From: Candidatus Uhrbacteria bacterium
Lineage (GTDB): Bacteria > Patescibacteriota > Patescibacteriia > UBA9934
Reading direction: 5' to 3'
DNA length: 54,611 nucleotides
Assembly (NCBI GenBank): GCA_943359525.1
Contig: CALRHV010000006.1
Coordinates: forward strand, 1 to 54,611
Shown here: in pieces, positions 35,402 through 43,587 of the stretch
Numbering within the stretch: the first letter of the stretch is position 1
How the letters are laid out: each line of letters starts with the position of its first letter
Translations under genes and position numbers: made by a program
The notes under the pieces: model-generated
What the model was told of the DNA's origin: nothing
Seen by the model: the letters and a program-made list of their open reading frames with translations, nothing else
Databases searched by the model: none

Positions 35402-35983
35402 ATGCGCACTGTCACCCTGTTCCTCCTCCGCCACGGCCAGAAGTCCGGCGATTCCAACACCACGTTCGGTCTGGAGCAGCTCGCCGCCACCAACGACGCC
35501 CACCTCGCCGGCGTCACCATCGACTGGATCTACTGCTCGGACATGAAGCGCACGATGCAGGCCGCGAAGCACATCCTCGCTCACCGCAACAACCCCGAAG
35601 ACAGCGGGAACATCATCGAGCACCCGGCGTTCTTCGTCGGCTTCCTCTCGAGCCCGGAGCACATGGAGGAGTCCGTGCGCATCGACAAGCTCCTGGGCGA
35701 GCACGGCGGCACCCGGGACTGGCAGGAGAACTGGAAGGAGGCGCCGTCCATCACCGAAGGCATCATCACGGCGATGAAGGAGATGGCCGAGCTCGCACCC
35801 GACGGCGGCAACGTGCTCGTCTGCAACCACTCTCCGCTGTGCGGACTGGCTGCGCTCGACGACATGGCGCCGATCGGCCTGGCCGACGTGGTGAAGTACG
35901 TGATGGTGGACGACGGCAGCGGCTGGCGGATCGAATCCTCCACACTCCTCCCGTGCCCCCTCAAGGTACCCGCAGCAGCGTAG
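35402..35983 (+). CDS. Histidine phosphatase superfamily protein
   Basis: [13 protein letters not shown]-terminal RHG motif; [23 protein letters not shown]. Confidence 0.8.
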   Translation: MRTVTLFLLRHGQKSGDSNTTFGLEQLAATNDAHLAGVTIDWIYCSDMKRTMQAAKHILAHRNNPEDSGNIIEHPAFFVGFLSSPEHMEESVRIDKLLGEHGGTRDWQENWKEAPSITEGIITAMKEMAELAPDGGNVLVCNHSPLCGLAALDDMAPIGLADVVKYVMVDDGSGWRIESSTLLPCPLKVPAAA

Positions 35984-36122
35984 CGTTCCCGACAGAGACG
36001 TTTGGTTGGTAACCGTTTCGAAAACCAACCCACGAGGCGATCTGATGCTCACGCTCAGATCGCCACCTCGCAGAGCTATCGACAATGTCGATCATTCTGC
36101 AAGAATGCTAAACGCATCATGT

Positions 36123-37568
36123 ATGAAATCCATTTCGCCGATTGATCCCACAAAAGAACTTCTTCGCTGGGGACCGGTCCCGGGAAAGTTTTTTTATATG
36201 TCGGAGTTTAATGATGCGTGTTTCACACGATTCGCCGCACGATTCCCTGGAAAGGGCGTGCCAGACGCATTGCTCGTATTCCATGAAGGACGGTTTTTGT
36301 ACGTGCAAGAACTCGCTCCTTTTCGTGCCGCGTGCAAAACCATGTTTACAGAGATCATGATGAATGACTCTCTTCGATCGTCGCTTTTTCAAGAATGGGA
36401 AGATGCGATTGTCGAACAACTGATCATTCAAGAAACCATCGACCGTACAAATATTCCGTTACTCTCTGGGAATGATTTTCGAGCGCTCTGGGACTCTTTC
36501 TACGAAAAGACAATCCAATTTTGGCTGCCGACTGTCGCGGCTGAATTTGGTAACTATGGATCCGATCAGCTTCTTGAAGAGGCGCTTGCTTTGCATATTG
36601 CCAACAAGGCAGATATTGCTTCGGCGATGGAAATCCTCACCGCACCGGAAGCGTTATCGTTTTATCAGGAGGAAGAAATTCATCTATCTGAGACATCAGA
36701 TATTGAAGCTCATCAACAGAAATATTACTGGTTAAAAAATAGTTACGCTGGATCGCAAGTACTTCCAGTTCAGTTTTTCATTGATCGAAAATACGAGCTT
36801 TCTAAAAATATTCGCGCGCAACAAAATCAGCGTCTCGCGGATGTGAAGACGAAGAAAACCGAGCTTATCGCTCGCTATCAGATCCCTTCTGATATCGTAA
36901 AGATTGCCGATGTTCTCCGTATGGCTATTGAATGGCAAGACGAGCGAAAGAAATACATTTTCCAAACACTACACTATAAAGACATCCTTCTGAAGCATGC
37001 AGCGGGACGGTTTGGATATGATTATCACACATTGCTCAATTACGATTTTCACGAAATCGAGCGATTTGTTTTTGGACAAACACATAATGACACCCACACT
37101 GAACGCAATACTGGATGCGCTGCATCAATCGTCCGCACATCGCCAACCACATACACCATCGATATCTCCACATTAGCCACCGAACACGTTGCCGACGCGT
37201 GGAAAAAATACCTCTCCGAAGATATCGCGCTAGAAACCCGAGAGTTCAAAGGATCTATCGCGTGCATTGGAAATGGAACGCCCGTCCGTGGCGTAGTTCG
37301 CGTTCTTCTTGATCCAAATCAGTCCCAAGAATTCAAACCCGGAGAAATCCTCGTTGCTCCAATGACGAGTCCGGAATATGTTTTTGTGATGAAAATCGCT
37401 TCCGCAATCCTCACCGATACCGGCGGACTCACGTCACACGCAGCAATCGTCTCTCGAGAACTCAACGTTCCGTGTCTTGTCGGCACAAAAGTTGCAACAC
37501 ATCTCCTCAAAGATGGAGATGTTGTAGAAGTTGACGCGCGAAATGGAACGGTGAGGATTCTTTCGTAA
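36123..37568 (+). CDS. Protein with C-terminal PEP-utilising (phosphohistidine swivel) domain and novel N-terminal region
   Basis: [66 protein letters not shown]. No ATP-grasp or PEP-barrel recognised. Start uncertain (36105 also possible). Confidence 0.75.
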   Translation: MKSISPIDPTKELLRWGPVPGKFFYMSEFNDACFTRFAARFPGKGVPDALLVFHEGRFLYVQELAPFRAACKTMFTEIMMNDSLRSSLFQEWEDAIVEQLIIQETIDRTNIPLLSGNDFRALWDSFYEKTIQFWLPTVAAEFGNYGSDQLLEEALALHIANKADIASAMEILTAPEALSFYQEEEIHLSETSDIEAHQQKYYWLKNSYAGSQVLPVQFFIDRKYELSKNIRAQQNQRLADVKTKKTELIARYQIPSDIVKIADVLRMAIEWQDERKKYIFQTLHYKDILLKHAAGRFGYDYHTLLNYDFHEIERFVFGQTHNDTHTERNTGCAASIVRTSPTTYTIDISTLATEHVADAWKKYLSEDIALETREFKGSIACIGNGTPVRGVVRVLLDPNQSQEFKPGEILVAPMTSPEYVFVMKIASAILTDTGGLTSHAAIVSRELNVPCLVGTKVATHLLKDGDVVEVDARNGTVRILS

Positions 37569-37588
37569 CTACTGTTCATTTACCAAGC

Positions 37589-37620
37589 ACCCTCCAAGTC
37601 AGGGGGTGCTATATTTTGAA
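37589..37620. terminator. Intrinsic terminator between convergent genes
   Basis: AGCACCCTCcaagtcaGGGGGTGCTatatttt. Confidence 0.65.
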
Positions 37621-37626
37621 ATCTCT

Positions 37627-38364
37627 TTACTCCGGCAGATGATCAAATGCGAAAAGGAAAAATTTCAAAAAAGCCTCTGCGATAGTTGGGGATTCCAAAA
37701 TAACGGAATACGTCATCCCCTCCCGCAAGGAGAAAAAAACGATTTTATTTCCATAAATATCCATTGCGCATTGGAATAGGTATGGTTCAGGCATGAACCG
37801 GACTTGTCGATTATGCCCTTCATAAAATGCCCTTCGATCTCTGGAAGATTCCGGGAGAATCATTTTTGTTGTAACGCCCAACTCTTCTCGTCGTTTTACC
37901 CACGAGTGGTAATACTTGGGCAAAGCGTCCATCACATCTGGAAATGCTGCAGCATACAGAATGCGTTGATCCTCCTTTTCCAACGTATCAAGAATGTCCT
38001 CAAAGGCAAGTTTCATTCCCTGCGTTCCCGTAAACATCTTCACGGATGGCTGAACATCGGTCCCCATCGATAACGCCTGAAGCGTAGGCAATAATTCATT
38101 CAATATCTCTTCTTTATGCTTAAGCATCGTTAGAATCTGCTTTGGATTTTCTGGCGTGAAGTATTGCACGTTATTCTTTCGAAATGCCGTGACAAGACCT
38201 TGAGCTTTGAGCAACTCCAAAGTGGCATACGTTGTTGTTCGTGGGATTTCTGCTCGTTTTGCGATTTGAAACACCGTTCCCTCGAGCATCTTCAGGAGAA
38301 CCACGTAGATCTTCGCTTCATTTTCTGAAAACCCAAGTTTTGCCAATGTTGTTGCTATATTCAT
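37627..38364 (-). CDS. TrmB-family transcriptional regulator 2
   Basis: TLAKLGFSENEAKIYVVLLKMLEGTVFQIAKRAEIPRTTTYATLELLKAQGLVTAFRKNNVQYFTPENPKQIL. Confidence 0.85.
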   Translation of the reverse strand: MNIATTLAKLGFSENEAKIYVVLLKMLEGTVFQIAKRAEIPRTTTYATLELLKAQGLVTAFRKNNVQYFTPENPKQILTMLKHKEEILNELLPTLQALSMGTDVQPSVKMFTGTQGMKLAFEDILDTLEKEDQRILYAAAFPDVMDALPKYYHSWVKRREELGVTTKMILPESSRDRRAFYEGHNRQVRFMPEPYLFQCAMDIYGNKIVFFSLREGMTYSVILESPTIAEAFLKFFLFAFDHLPE

Positions 38365-38365
38365 A

Positions 38366-38384
38366 TTGTCCTCTTTTCGGACAA
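38366..38384. promoter_or_regulatory. Operator-like inverted repeat
   Basis: TTGTCC-N7-GGACAA; related GGACaatcGTCC at 38456-38467. Confidence 0.5.
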
Positions 38385-38570
38385 CAGTAGTATAGCATAA
38401 ATATCATGTACAGCAAGCTATTTCCAATTCCTACGTTTTTTGTGTCTGTTTATCCGGACAATCGTCCATTTTTCCCTTATGATAGTTACAGCCTGAGACA
38501 AACGTCAAAGGTAAAGAATTCAAAGCCCCTTCACAATATGCTCTTTCACGAAACCAACGGAGAAACGCAC

Positions 38571-39596
38571 ATGAGCGCCATCGAACAGAAAGAAGGTCTC
38601 TACGCCAACGTCGAGATGAAGGTGGAGGCAACCAACGTCTGCAAGGAAGGCCGATGCCGCTTCTGCAGCCCCATGTTCCGACCGTGGGTCCGCGAGGCCA
38701 GTACGCGTGTGTTCTTGGAGAATTTCGAGAAGAACCTCAGCGCATACCTCGACGGCGGTGGTCGAAAGGTCATTCTCACCGGCGGCGGCGAGCCCACCAA
38801 TGCTCCCGCAAAGCTCTTCGGAGCACTGCGGATCATCAGGAAGGCCACCGAAAGCAGGAAGATCGAACTCGAACTACTGACTGTGTACACCAACGGCGTC
38901 AACCTCCTAAAACCGATCATTCCGCGCGCAAGCCAGACGGTTCTGGACAAACTCGTAAGTCTCGGACTGAAGGACATCAACCTCTCGGTCCACGGAAATA
39001 CCTACGAACAAAGGGACTACATCAGCGGCGAACACATGGCGAGCGTAAACTTCGAACAACTCATCCCGCTGTGCGTCAAAAAAGGGATTCGAGTCATGAC
39101 GAGGACGGCTCTAGCCACTGGCGGCATCGATTCCATTCAAGAGATCGAACGTTTCGTGGGCTGGGCCGGGAACCTCGGTGTGAACATCGCCTACTTCTCC
39201 GACCTTTTCTCGTTGCCCATTCGCAACAAGGAGACGGTTCCCGGAAGCCAGGAAGTGCTCGCGTGGACAGACGAACATCGGGTTCCGTACAGCAAGCTCT
39301 TGACGGATGTGGGTGGGAATTCCTCATTCACCCTTCGCGCTGAGTACTCGCGTCATAACAACCAGGGGAAGACCCTCGAATTCACGCATCGCGACAGCGG
39401 AATGCGGGTGATGTTCGGAGACCTGGTGATTGGGAACGAGTCGGACGAGATTCCGACGTACGCCTACATGAAACCCGATGGCTCCATGGACTTGCACAAC
39501 AACGCCAGAGCCAAGGAGAAGCGACGGTTCGTCGCGCCGGGAAAACTGAAGGCATACCTCCAGAAATGTCGCCCTGGGCGAGACGATCTGGAGTAG
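38571..39596 (+). CDS. Radical SAM protein with atypical CX4CX2C cluster motif
   Basis: EATNVCKEGRCRFCSPMFRP; VILTGGGEPTNAPAK (GGEP); LKDINLSVHG; start by SD cggagaaacgcacATG. Confidence 0.82.
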   Translation: MSAIEQKEGLYANVEMKVEATNVCKEGRCRFCSPMFRPWVREASTRVFLENFEKNLSAYLDGGGRKVILTGGGEPTNAPAKLFGALRIIRKATESRKIELELLTVYTNGVNLLKPIIPRASQTVLDKLVSLGLKDINLSVHGNTYEQRDYISGEHMASVNFEQLIPLCVKKGIRVMTRTALATGGIDSIQEIERFVGWAGNLGVNIAYFSDLFSLPIRNKETVPGSQEVLAWTDEHRVPYSKLLTDVGGNSSFTLRAEYSRHNNQGKTLEFTHRDSGMRVMFGDLVIGNESDEIPTYAYMKPDGSMDLHNNARAKEKRRFVAPGKLKAYLQKCRPGRDDLE

Positions 39597-39628
39597 GATC
39601 CGGGAAGTAGGCACAGTCGACCGTGCTC

Positions 39629-39665
39629 GAGGGCTCTGCGCCGCACCGCGCAGAGCCCTCATTAC
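39629..39665 (+). terminator. Intrinsic-terminator-like hairpin
   Basis: GAGGGCTCTGCGccgcaccGCGCAGAGCCCTCatt. Confidence 0.6.
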
Positions 39666-39751
39666 TTCAGAACACGATGCTTACAGACTAGAAACAGTAA
39701 TATAACTCCACAATATCGAGGGCTCTAGACAAGCCCGAAAAGGAAAATCAG

Positions 39752-39979
39752 ATGCACAAGAAACTACGTGTTGTTATCGTCGAGAGTGATCCCATCCAGC
39801 AGGAAGCCGCAAAGAGCCATGTTGGCGAAAAACACAATCTCACATTCGTAGAAACTCACAGCCAGGCCATGAGGATGCTCGGCTCCTGCGACATCATCCT
39901 CGCAGACGTCATCATGCCTCCCGAAATCATGAATGGGATCAAGCGCTGGGATCTCCTGCTTAAAGACCTGGTTGGATAA
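39752..39979 (+). CDS. 75-aa truncated receiver-like protein
   Basis: LRVVIVESDPIQQEAAKSHV...CDIILADVIMPPEIMNG: beta1 to beta3 of a REC domain only. Confidence 0.55.
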   Translation: MHKKLRVVIVESDPIQQEAAKSHVGEKHNLTFVETHSQAMRMLGSCDIILADVIMPPEIMNGIKRWDLLLKDLVG

Positions 39980-39999
39980 AGAAAAACTCACACTCCGTT

Positions 40000-40040
40000 G
40001 CCCCGGTTCTACGCTCGCACGACGTAGGCCGGGGCCTTTT
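40000..40040 (+). terminator. Intrinsic terminator
   Basis: GCCCCGGttctacgctcgcacgacgtaggCCGGGGCctttt. Confidence 0.75.
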
Positions 40041-40069
40041 CTTCAAAGATCTGATAAATAATAAATTTT

Positions 40070-40468
40070 CTATCCTTTCGAAAGCAAAATCTCCAACAAA
40101 TTCCCATCCGGATCCAGGAAATTCGTAATCGTCCCGTAACTCATCTCTTTCGCTTCGTTCACAATCGGAACTCCCTGCTCTTTGAGATGAGCTGTCATCG
40201 CATCGAACTGTGCGCGATTTTCGGCAGCGAACTGAATCAGAACAGGATTTTCTTTTCGATACTCAACGTTCGCGTAATTCGCCCGATTCGTCATCGGTTC
40301 AATTGCGAATGTGAGACCACTTCCGGCGGAGAATCCGAACCAATGATCGTCATTGTCCTCGATTGGCTCTGCTGGTCCCATTCCAAGAACATCTCGATAA
40401 AACGAAACGAGCCGTTGCTGATCGTTCGAGTACAGATTCACGAAAGAGATGCGAGAAAAAAGCGACAT
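40070..40468 (-). CDS. VOC/glyoxalase-fold protein
   Basis: ISFVNLYSNDQQRLVSFYRDVLGMGPAEPIEDNDDHWFGFSAGSGLTFAIEP...NFLDPDGNLLEILLSKG. Confidence 0.85.
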   Translation of the reverse strand: MSLFSRISFVNLYSNDQQRLVSFYRDVLGMGPAEPIEDNDDHWFGFSAGSGLTFAIEPMTNRANYANVEYRKENPVLIQFAAENRAQFDAMTAHLKEQGVPIVNEAKEMSYGTITNFLDPDGNLLEILLSKG

Positions 40469-40469
40469 A

Positions 40470-41396
40470 TTATTCTTTTGATGGTTTTCCGTGAAACTTT
40501 GAGTATACGCGTTTCAATTCCTTATCGGTAATGTGCGTATACACCTGTGTCGTCGTAATCGATTCATGTCCGAGGAGTGACTGAACGGATCGGATATCTG
40601 CGCCGTTGCGAAGGAGGTCGGTAGCGAAGGTGTGACGAAGCGTATGTGGAGTGACGGCCTTTGTGATTCCGGCGAGGCGAGCGTAGCGATCAACGATACG
40701 CTGAACGGATCGCGGAGTAAGCGGGGCAGGGGATTCAACATTATGACGCGCACGATCATGGCGAACAAAAAGATAATCGGAAACATCGCGACGCCTTTCG
40801 AGATACGATTTCAAAGCCCGTTTTGCATCATCTGCCAGAAAAACCACACGATGCTTGCTGCCTTTTCCCTTCACCGTGAACTCCTCGCGCTTCAAATTCA
40901 CTTGGTCGATGCGGAGTCCGGCGCATTCCGATACTCGAAGACCGGTCGAGAACAACAACTCCAAGATCGCTTTATCGCGTAGTCCGACCAACGAATCGTC
41001 ACCATCGGGACCCGTAAGAAATCGCGTCAGCTCTTCCGGCTCAAGGAACGTGACATGCCGCGTGCCCTGTTTTGCGAGCTCGATCTTATCAGCAGATAGC
41101 GTCTTGATATCGCGCTTCGCCAAATATTTCAAAAATGCCCGCAAGGCGATGAGGTGATAATTTTGTGTGTTCTTTTGTAACGACTCCTCATCTCGCCCCG
41201 CAATGTCGCGATTCAGATGCAATCGATACTTTCGCACCATTTCCAGTTCAATCTCCCCCGGATTCGGCCACTTTGCCCATTCCGCGAAGCGATGAAGGTA
41301 AAAATTATAATTTTTCGTCGTTTTATCGCTCCTTCCCCGCTCAATCTCAAGATACTCACAAAACTCCCTCATCAAATCCTTCAACACCTTTGCCAT
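40470..41396 (-). CDS. Tyrosine recombinase, XerC/XerD type
   Basis: ELLFSTGLRVSECAGLRIDQVNL, TPHTLRHTFATDLLRNGADIRSVQSLLGHESITTTQVYTHI. Confidence 0.93.
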   Translation of the reverse strand: MAKVLKDLMREFCEYLEIERGRSDKTTKNYNFYLHRFAEWAKWPNPGEIELEMVRKYRLHLNRDIAGRDEESLQKNTQNYHLIALRAFLKYLAKRDIKTLSADKIELAKQGTRHVTFLEPEELTRFLTGPDGDDSLVGLRDKAILELLFSTGLRVSECAGLRIDQVNLKREEFTVKGKGSKHRVVFLADDAKRALKSYLERRRDVSDYLFVRHDRARHNVESPAPLTPRSVQRIVDRYARLAGITKAVTPHTLRHTFATDLLRNGADIRSVQSLLGHESITTTQVYTHITDKELKRVYSKFHGKPSKE

Positions 41397-41560
41397 ATTC
41401 GAGGAGTATAGCAAATTTTTGCGACACATGAGACATCACAAAGAAACATAGCTAATCCTAGACAAAAAGCGAGAAAACTGCTATAATTTCTCGTCACCCA
41501 ATTTGCGCGTGGCCCGTAGCTGGAGAGCTGTTTTTCGCACCTTTGGAGGTTTCCATACGG

Positions 41561-41815
41561 ATGTTCATCCGTCTCTGCTTCTACGCTCTCAGCCTGACGT
41601 TGCGTGCCGGAGCGATGTGTCTCGGCTCCACCCTGTTCCAGCTCTCCGTAACGAACCACGAGGAGGAGATCTCGAGCATTCTGCTCTTCTGGTTCTTCGC
41701 GGTCGTGATGATGTCGCTGGACCTCATGGCACGGCTCCTTCGTGGGGTTTGGGGAGAGAAAAAACAGAGCCTTCTGAAGGCTCTCCGCGAAGAAATCGGG
41801 GACGAAGACAAGTAG
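41561..41815 (+). CDS. Small two-TM membrane protein, 84 aa
   Basis: tttggagg SD 10 nt before ATG; MFIRLCFYALSLTLRAGAMCLGSTLFQ...ILLFWFFAVVMMSLDLMARLLRG. Confidence 0.5.
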   Translation: MFIRLCFYALSLTLRAGAMCLGSTLFQLSVTNHEEEISSILLFWFFAVVMMSLDLMARLLRGVWGEKKQSLLKALREEIGDEDK

Positions 41816-41894
41816 GTCGACCCCAGATCTCCGACGCCGCGCGTCCGTTCCGCTGAAGCCGCCCTGGCCTCACGGTCCGGACGCGCTTCTGCTT

Positions 41895-42020
41895 TGAGAA
41901 CTTCCTTATTTTGTCTATTTTTGGCTTGCTTCGTCGTAAATTCGCTCACCGTACCGCGTAGTACGCCTCGCGAATGTACTCCTCACGCACCAAAACTAGC
42001 CTAAAATAAGAAAGTTCTCA
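41895..42020. repeat. Long-hairpin element E
   Basis: TGAGAACTTcCTTATTTT...cCGTACcgcgtaGTACGcc...TAAAATAAGaAAGTTCTCA. Confidence 0.85.
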
Positions 42021-42145
42021 TTATCCATAATCTTGCCTTTTTCCCTTACTTCAGGTACACTTCTCCCCGTTAATACCCTCCGTTTTTCGTGGTTTCGGGG
42101 CTGAGCTCCCATTACTCCGATCAATCGGCTAACTATTTCAAGTCT

Positions 42146-42412
42146 ATGCTCGACAAGTCCTCGAAGGAGAAGCTCATTAAAAAGTTCCGAACACACGATT
42201 CGGACACCGGTTCACCACAGGTGCAGATCGCCATTTTGTCTACCGAAGTGAAGGAGCTCACGAAGCACCTCAAAACCCACCGCAAGGACTTTAGCTCCCG
42301 CCGTGGATTGGTGAAGAAAGTTGCAGAACGCCGACGTTTGCTGAAGTACTTGGAGCGCGAAAACGCTACCGCGTACGCAGAACTCATCGAGGCACTCGGT
42401 CTCAAGAAGTAA
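42146..42412 (+). CDS. rpsO: 30S ribosomal protein S15
   Basis: KFRTHDSDTGSPQVQIAILSTEVKELTKHLKTHRKDFSSRRGLVKKVAERRRLLKYLERENATAYAELIEALGLKK. Confidence 0.97.
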   Translation: MLDKSSKEKLIKKFRTHDSDTGSPQVQIAILSTEVKELTKHLKTHRKDFSSRRGLVKKVAERRRLLKYLERENATAYAELIEALGLKK

Positions 42413-42417
42413 CAACA

Positions 42418-42540
42418 AGAACTTCCTCATTTGGCCTATTTTCGACTCACATCGTCGCAAAATCGCTCAACGTACCAAGAAGTACGCCTCGCGAATTTTG
42501 CTCCTCGTTCATCGAAACTAGTCTCAAATGTGAAAGTTCT
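42418..42540. repeat. Long-hairpin element F
   Basis: AGAACTTcctCATTTG...aaCGTACcaagaaGTACGcc...CAAATGtgaAAGTTCT. Confidence 0.87.
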
Positions 42541-42628
42541 ATAGACATCCCGTGCACCGCATCGTGATACGATGTCGGTACACGGGATTTTCACTATTTA
42601 TCCGCGGCCCATTTTTCGCCGCCAATCT

Positions 42629-43456
42629 ATGGCACTCATCGACACATCAACACGCCGCGTCGGCGTTTTCATCGACGTTCAGAACATGTACTACAGTGCG
42701 CGCAACATTTACGGCGCAAAAGTAAACTTCGGCGCTATCGTCAAAGCCGCCGTCGGTAATCAGAAACTTATTCGTGCAATCGCATATACAATCTCGACCA
42801 AAACTGGAGAGGAGCGTCCATTCTTCGAAGCGCTTCAGGCGATGGGAATCGAACTCAACACGAAAGAACTCCTCGAATACGATAGCGGACACAAAAAAGG
42901 GGACTGGGACGTGGGCATCACCATCGACGTTGTTCGTATGCTCGACATGGTGGACGTTGTCGTGATGGTTTCCGGCGACGGCGACTACTGCGCACTCGCC
43001 GATTATGTGAAGAGTCGTGGCCGTATTTTCCACGTTGTCTCCTTCCGCGAGTCCACATCCGGCAAGCTCGTTGAAGTCGCCGACATCTACACAAACCTTT
43101 CGCAAGATAAAAAGGCGTTCCTCATCGGCAACACCGATCGACATCACACCCCGCAACATCATCTTTCTTCAACAACCGACACCTTCGACGATGTCATAGC
43201 CGAGCAAGTTGCGAACAAGGCAATCGAAGTGCCAAAAAAGGAGCAGCCTGAACGCGTCGCACCGAAACACGCGGCGCCAAAACAAATGAACATTCCGGCA
43301 GCACCAGCAGCATCATCGACGGCGCCAATGCCAATCGCACCGATGCGATTCAACAAAAAGCCTGAGACGCCAGCACAACAAAAGCCACAAGGCCGCGGTC
43401 GGCCACGAAAACAAGGGCCAAATCCAAACGTTCCACAGCTTCCGATGAATGCGTAA
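42629..43456 (+). CDS. NYN-domain (LabA/DUF88-like) putative RNase with disordered C-terminus
   Basis: VGVFIDVQNMYYSARNIYG...KKGDWDVGITIDVVRM...VVMVSGDGDYCALADYVKSRGRIFHVVSF; Pro/Ala/Lys-rich tail. Confidence 0.88.
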   Translation: MALIDTSTRRVGVFIDVQNMYYSARNIYGAKVNFGAIVKAAVGNQKLIRAIAYTISTKTGEERPFFEALQAMGIELNTKELLEYDSGHKKGDWDVGITIDVVRMLDMVDVVVMVSGDGDYCALADYVKSRGRIFHVVSFRESTSGKLVEVADIYTNLSQDKKAFLIGNTDRHHTPQHHLSSTTDTFDDVIAEQVANKAIEVPKKEQPERVAPKHAAPKQMNIPAAPAASSTAPMPIAPMRFNKKPETPAQQKPQGRGRPRKQGPNPNVPQLPMNA

Positions 43457-43587
43457 TCAAGGTGGTCGACCTCCCGTCGACCTCCACCATCACTCATTCA
43501 TAACCGAGTTTCGGCGTCGAACATCGAGCACTTCATCGCAATGTTGCGATCGAGTCCTTTTGTTTTGCGCCGTACTCATCATTCACT

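Noticed and set aside
35302-36012. 236-aa alternative-frame ORF over the histidine phosphatase gene
   Set aside because: Arg/His-rich shadow ORF of a high-GC gene; the frame starting at 35402 has the RHG motif.
40070-41429. Tyrosine recombinase considered as an integron/phage integrase marking a mobile island
   Set aside because: Sequence looks like a cellular XerC/D; no attachment-site repeats or other integrative genes seen beside it.
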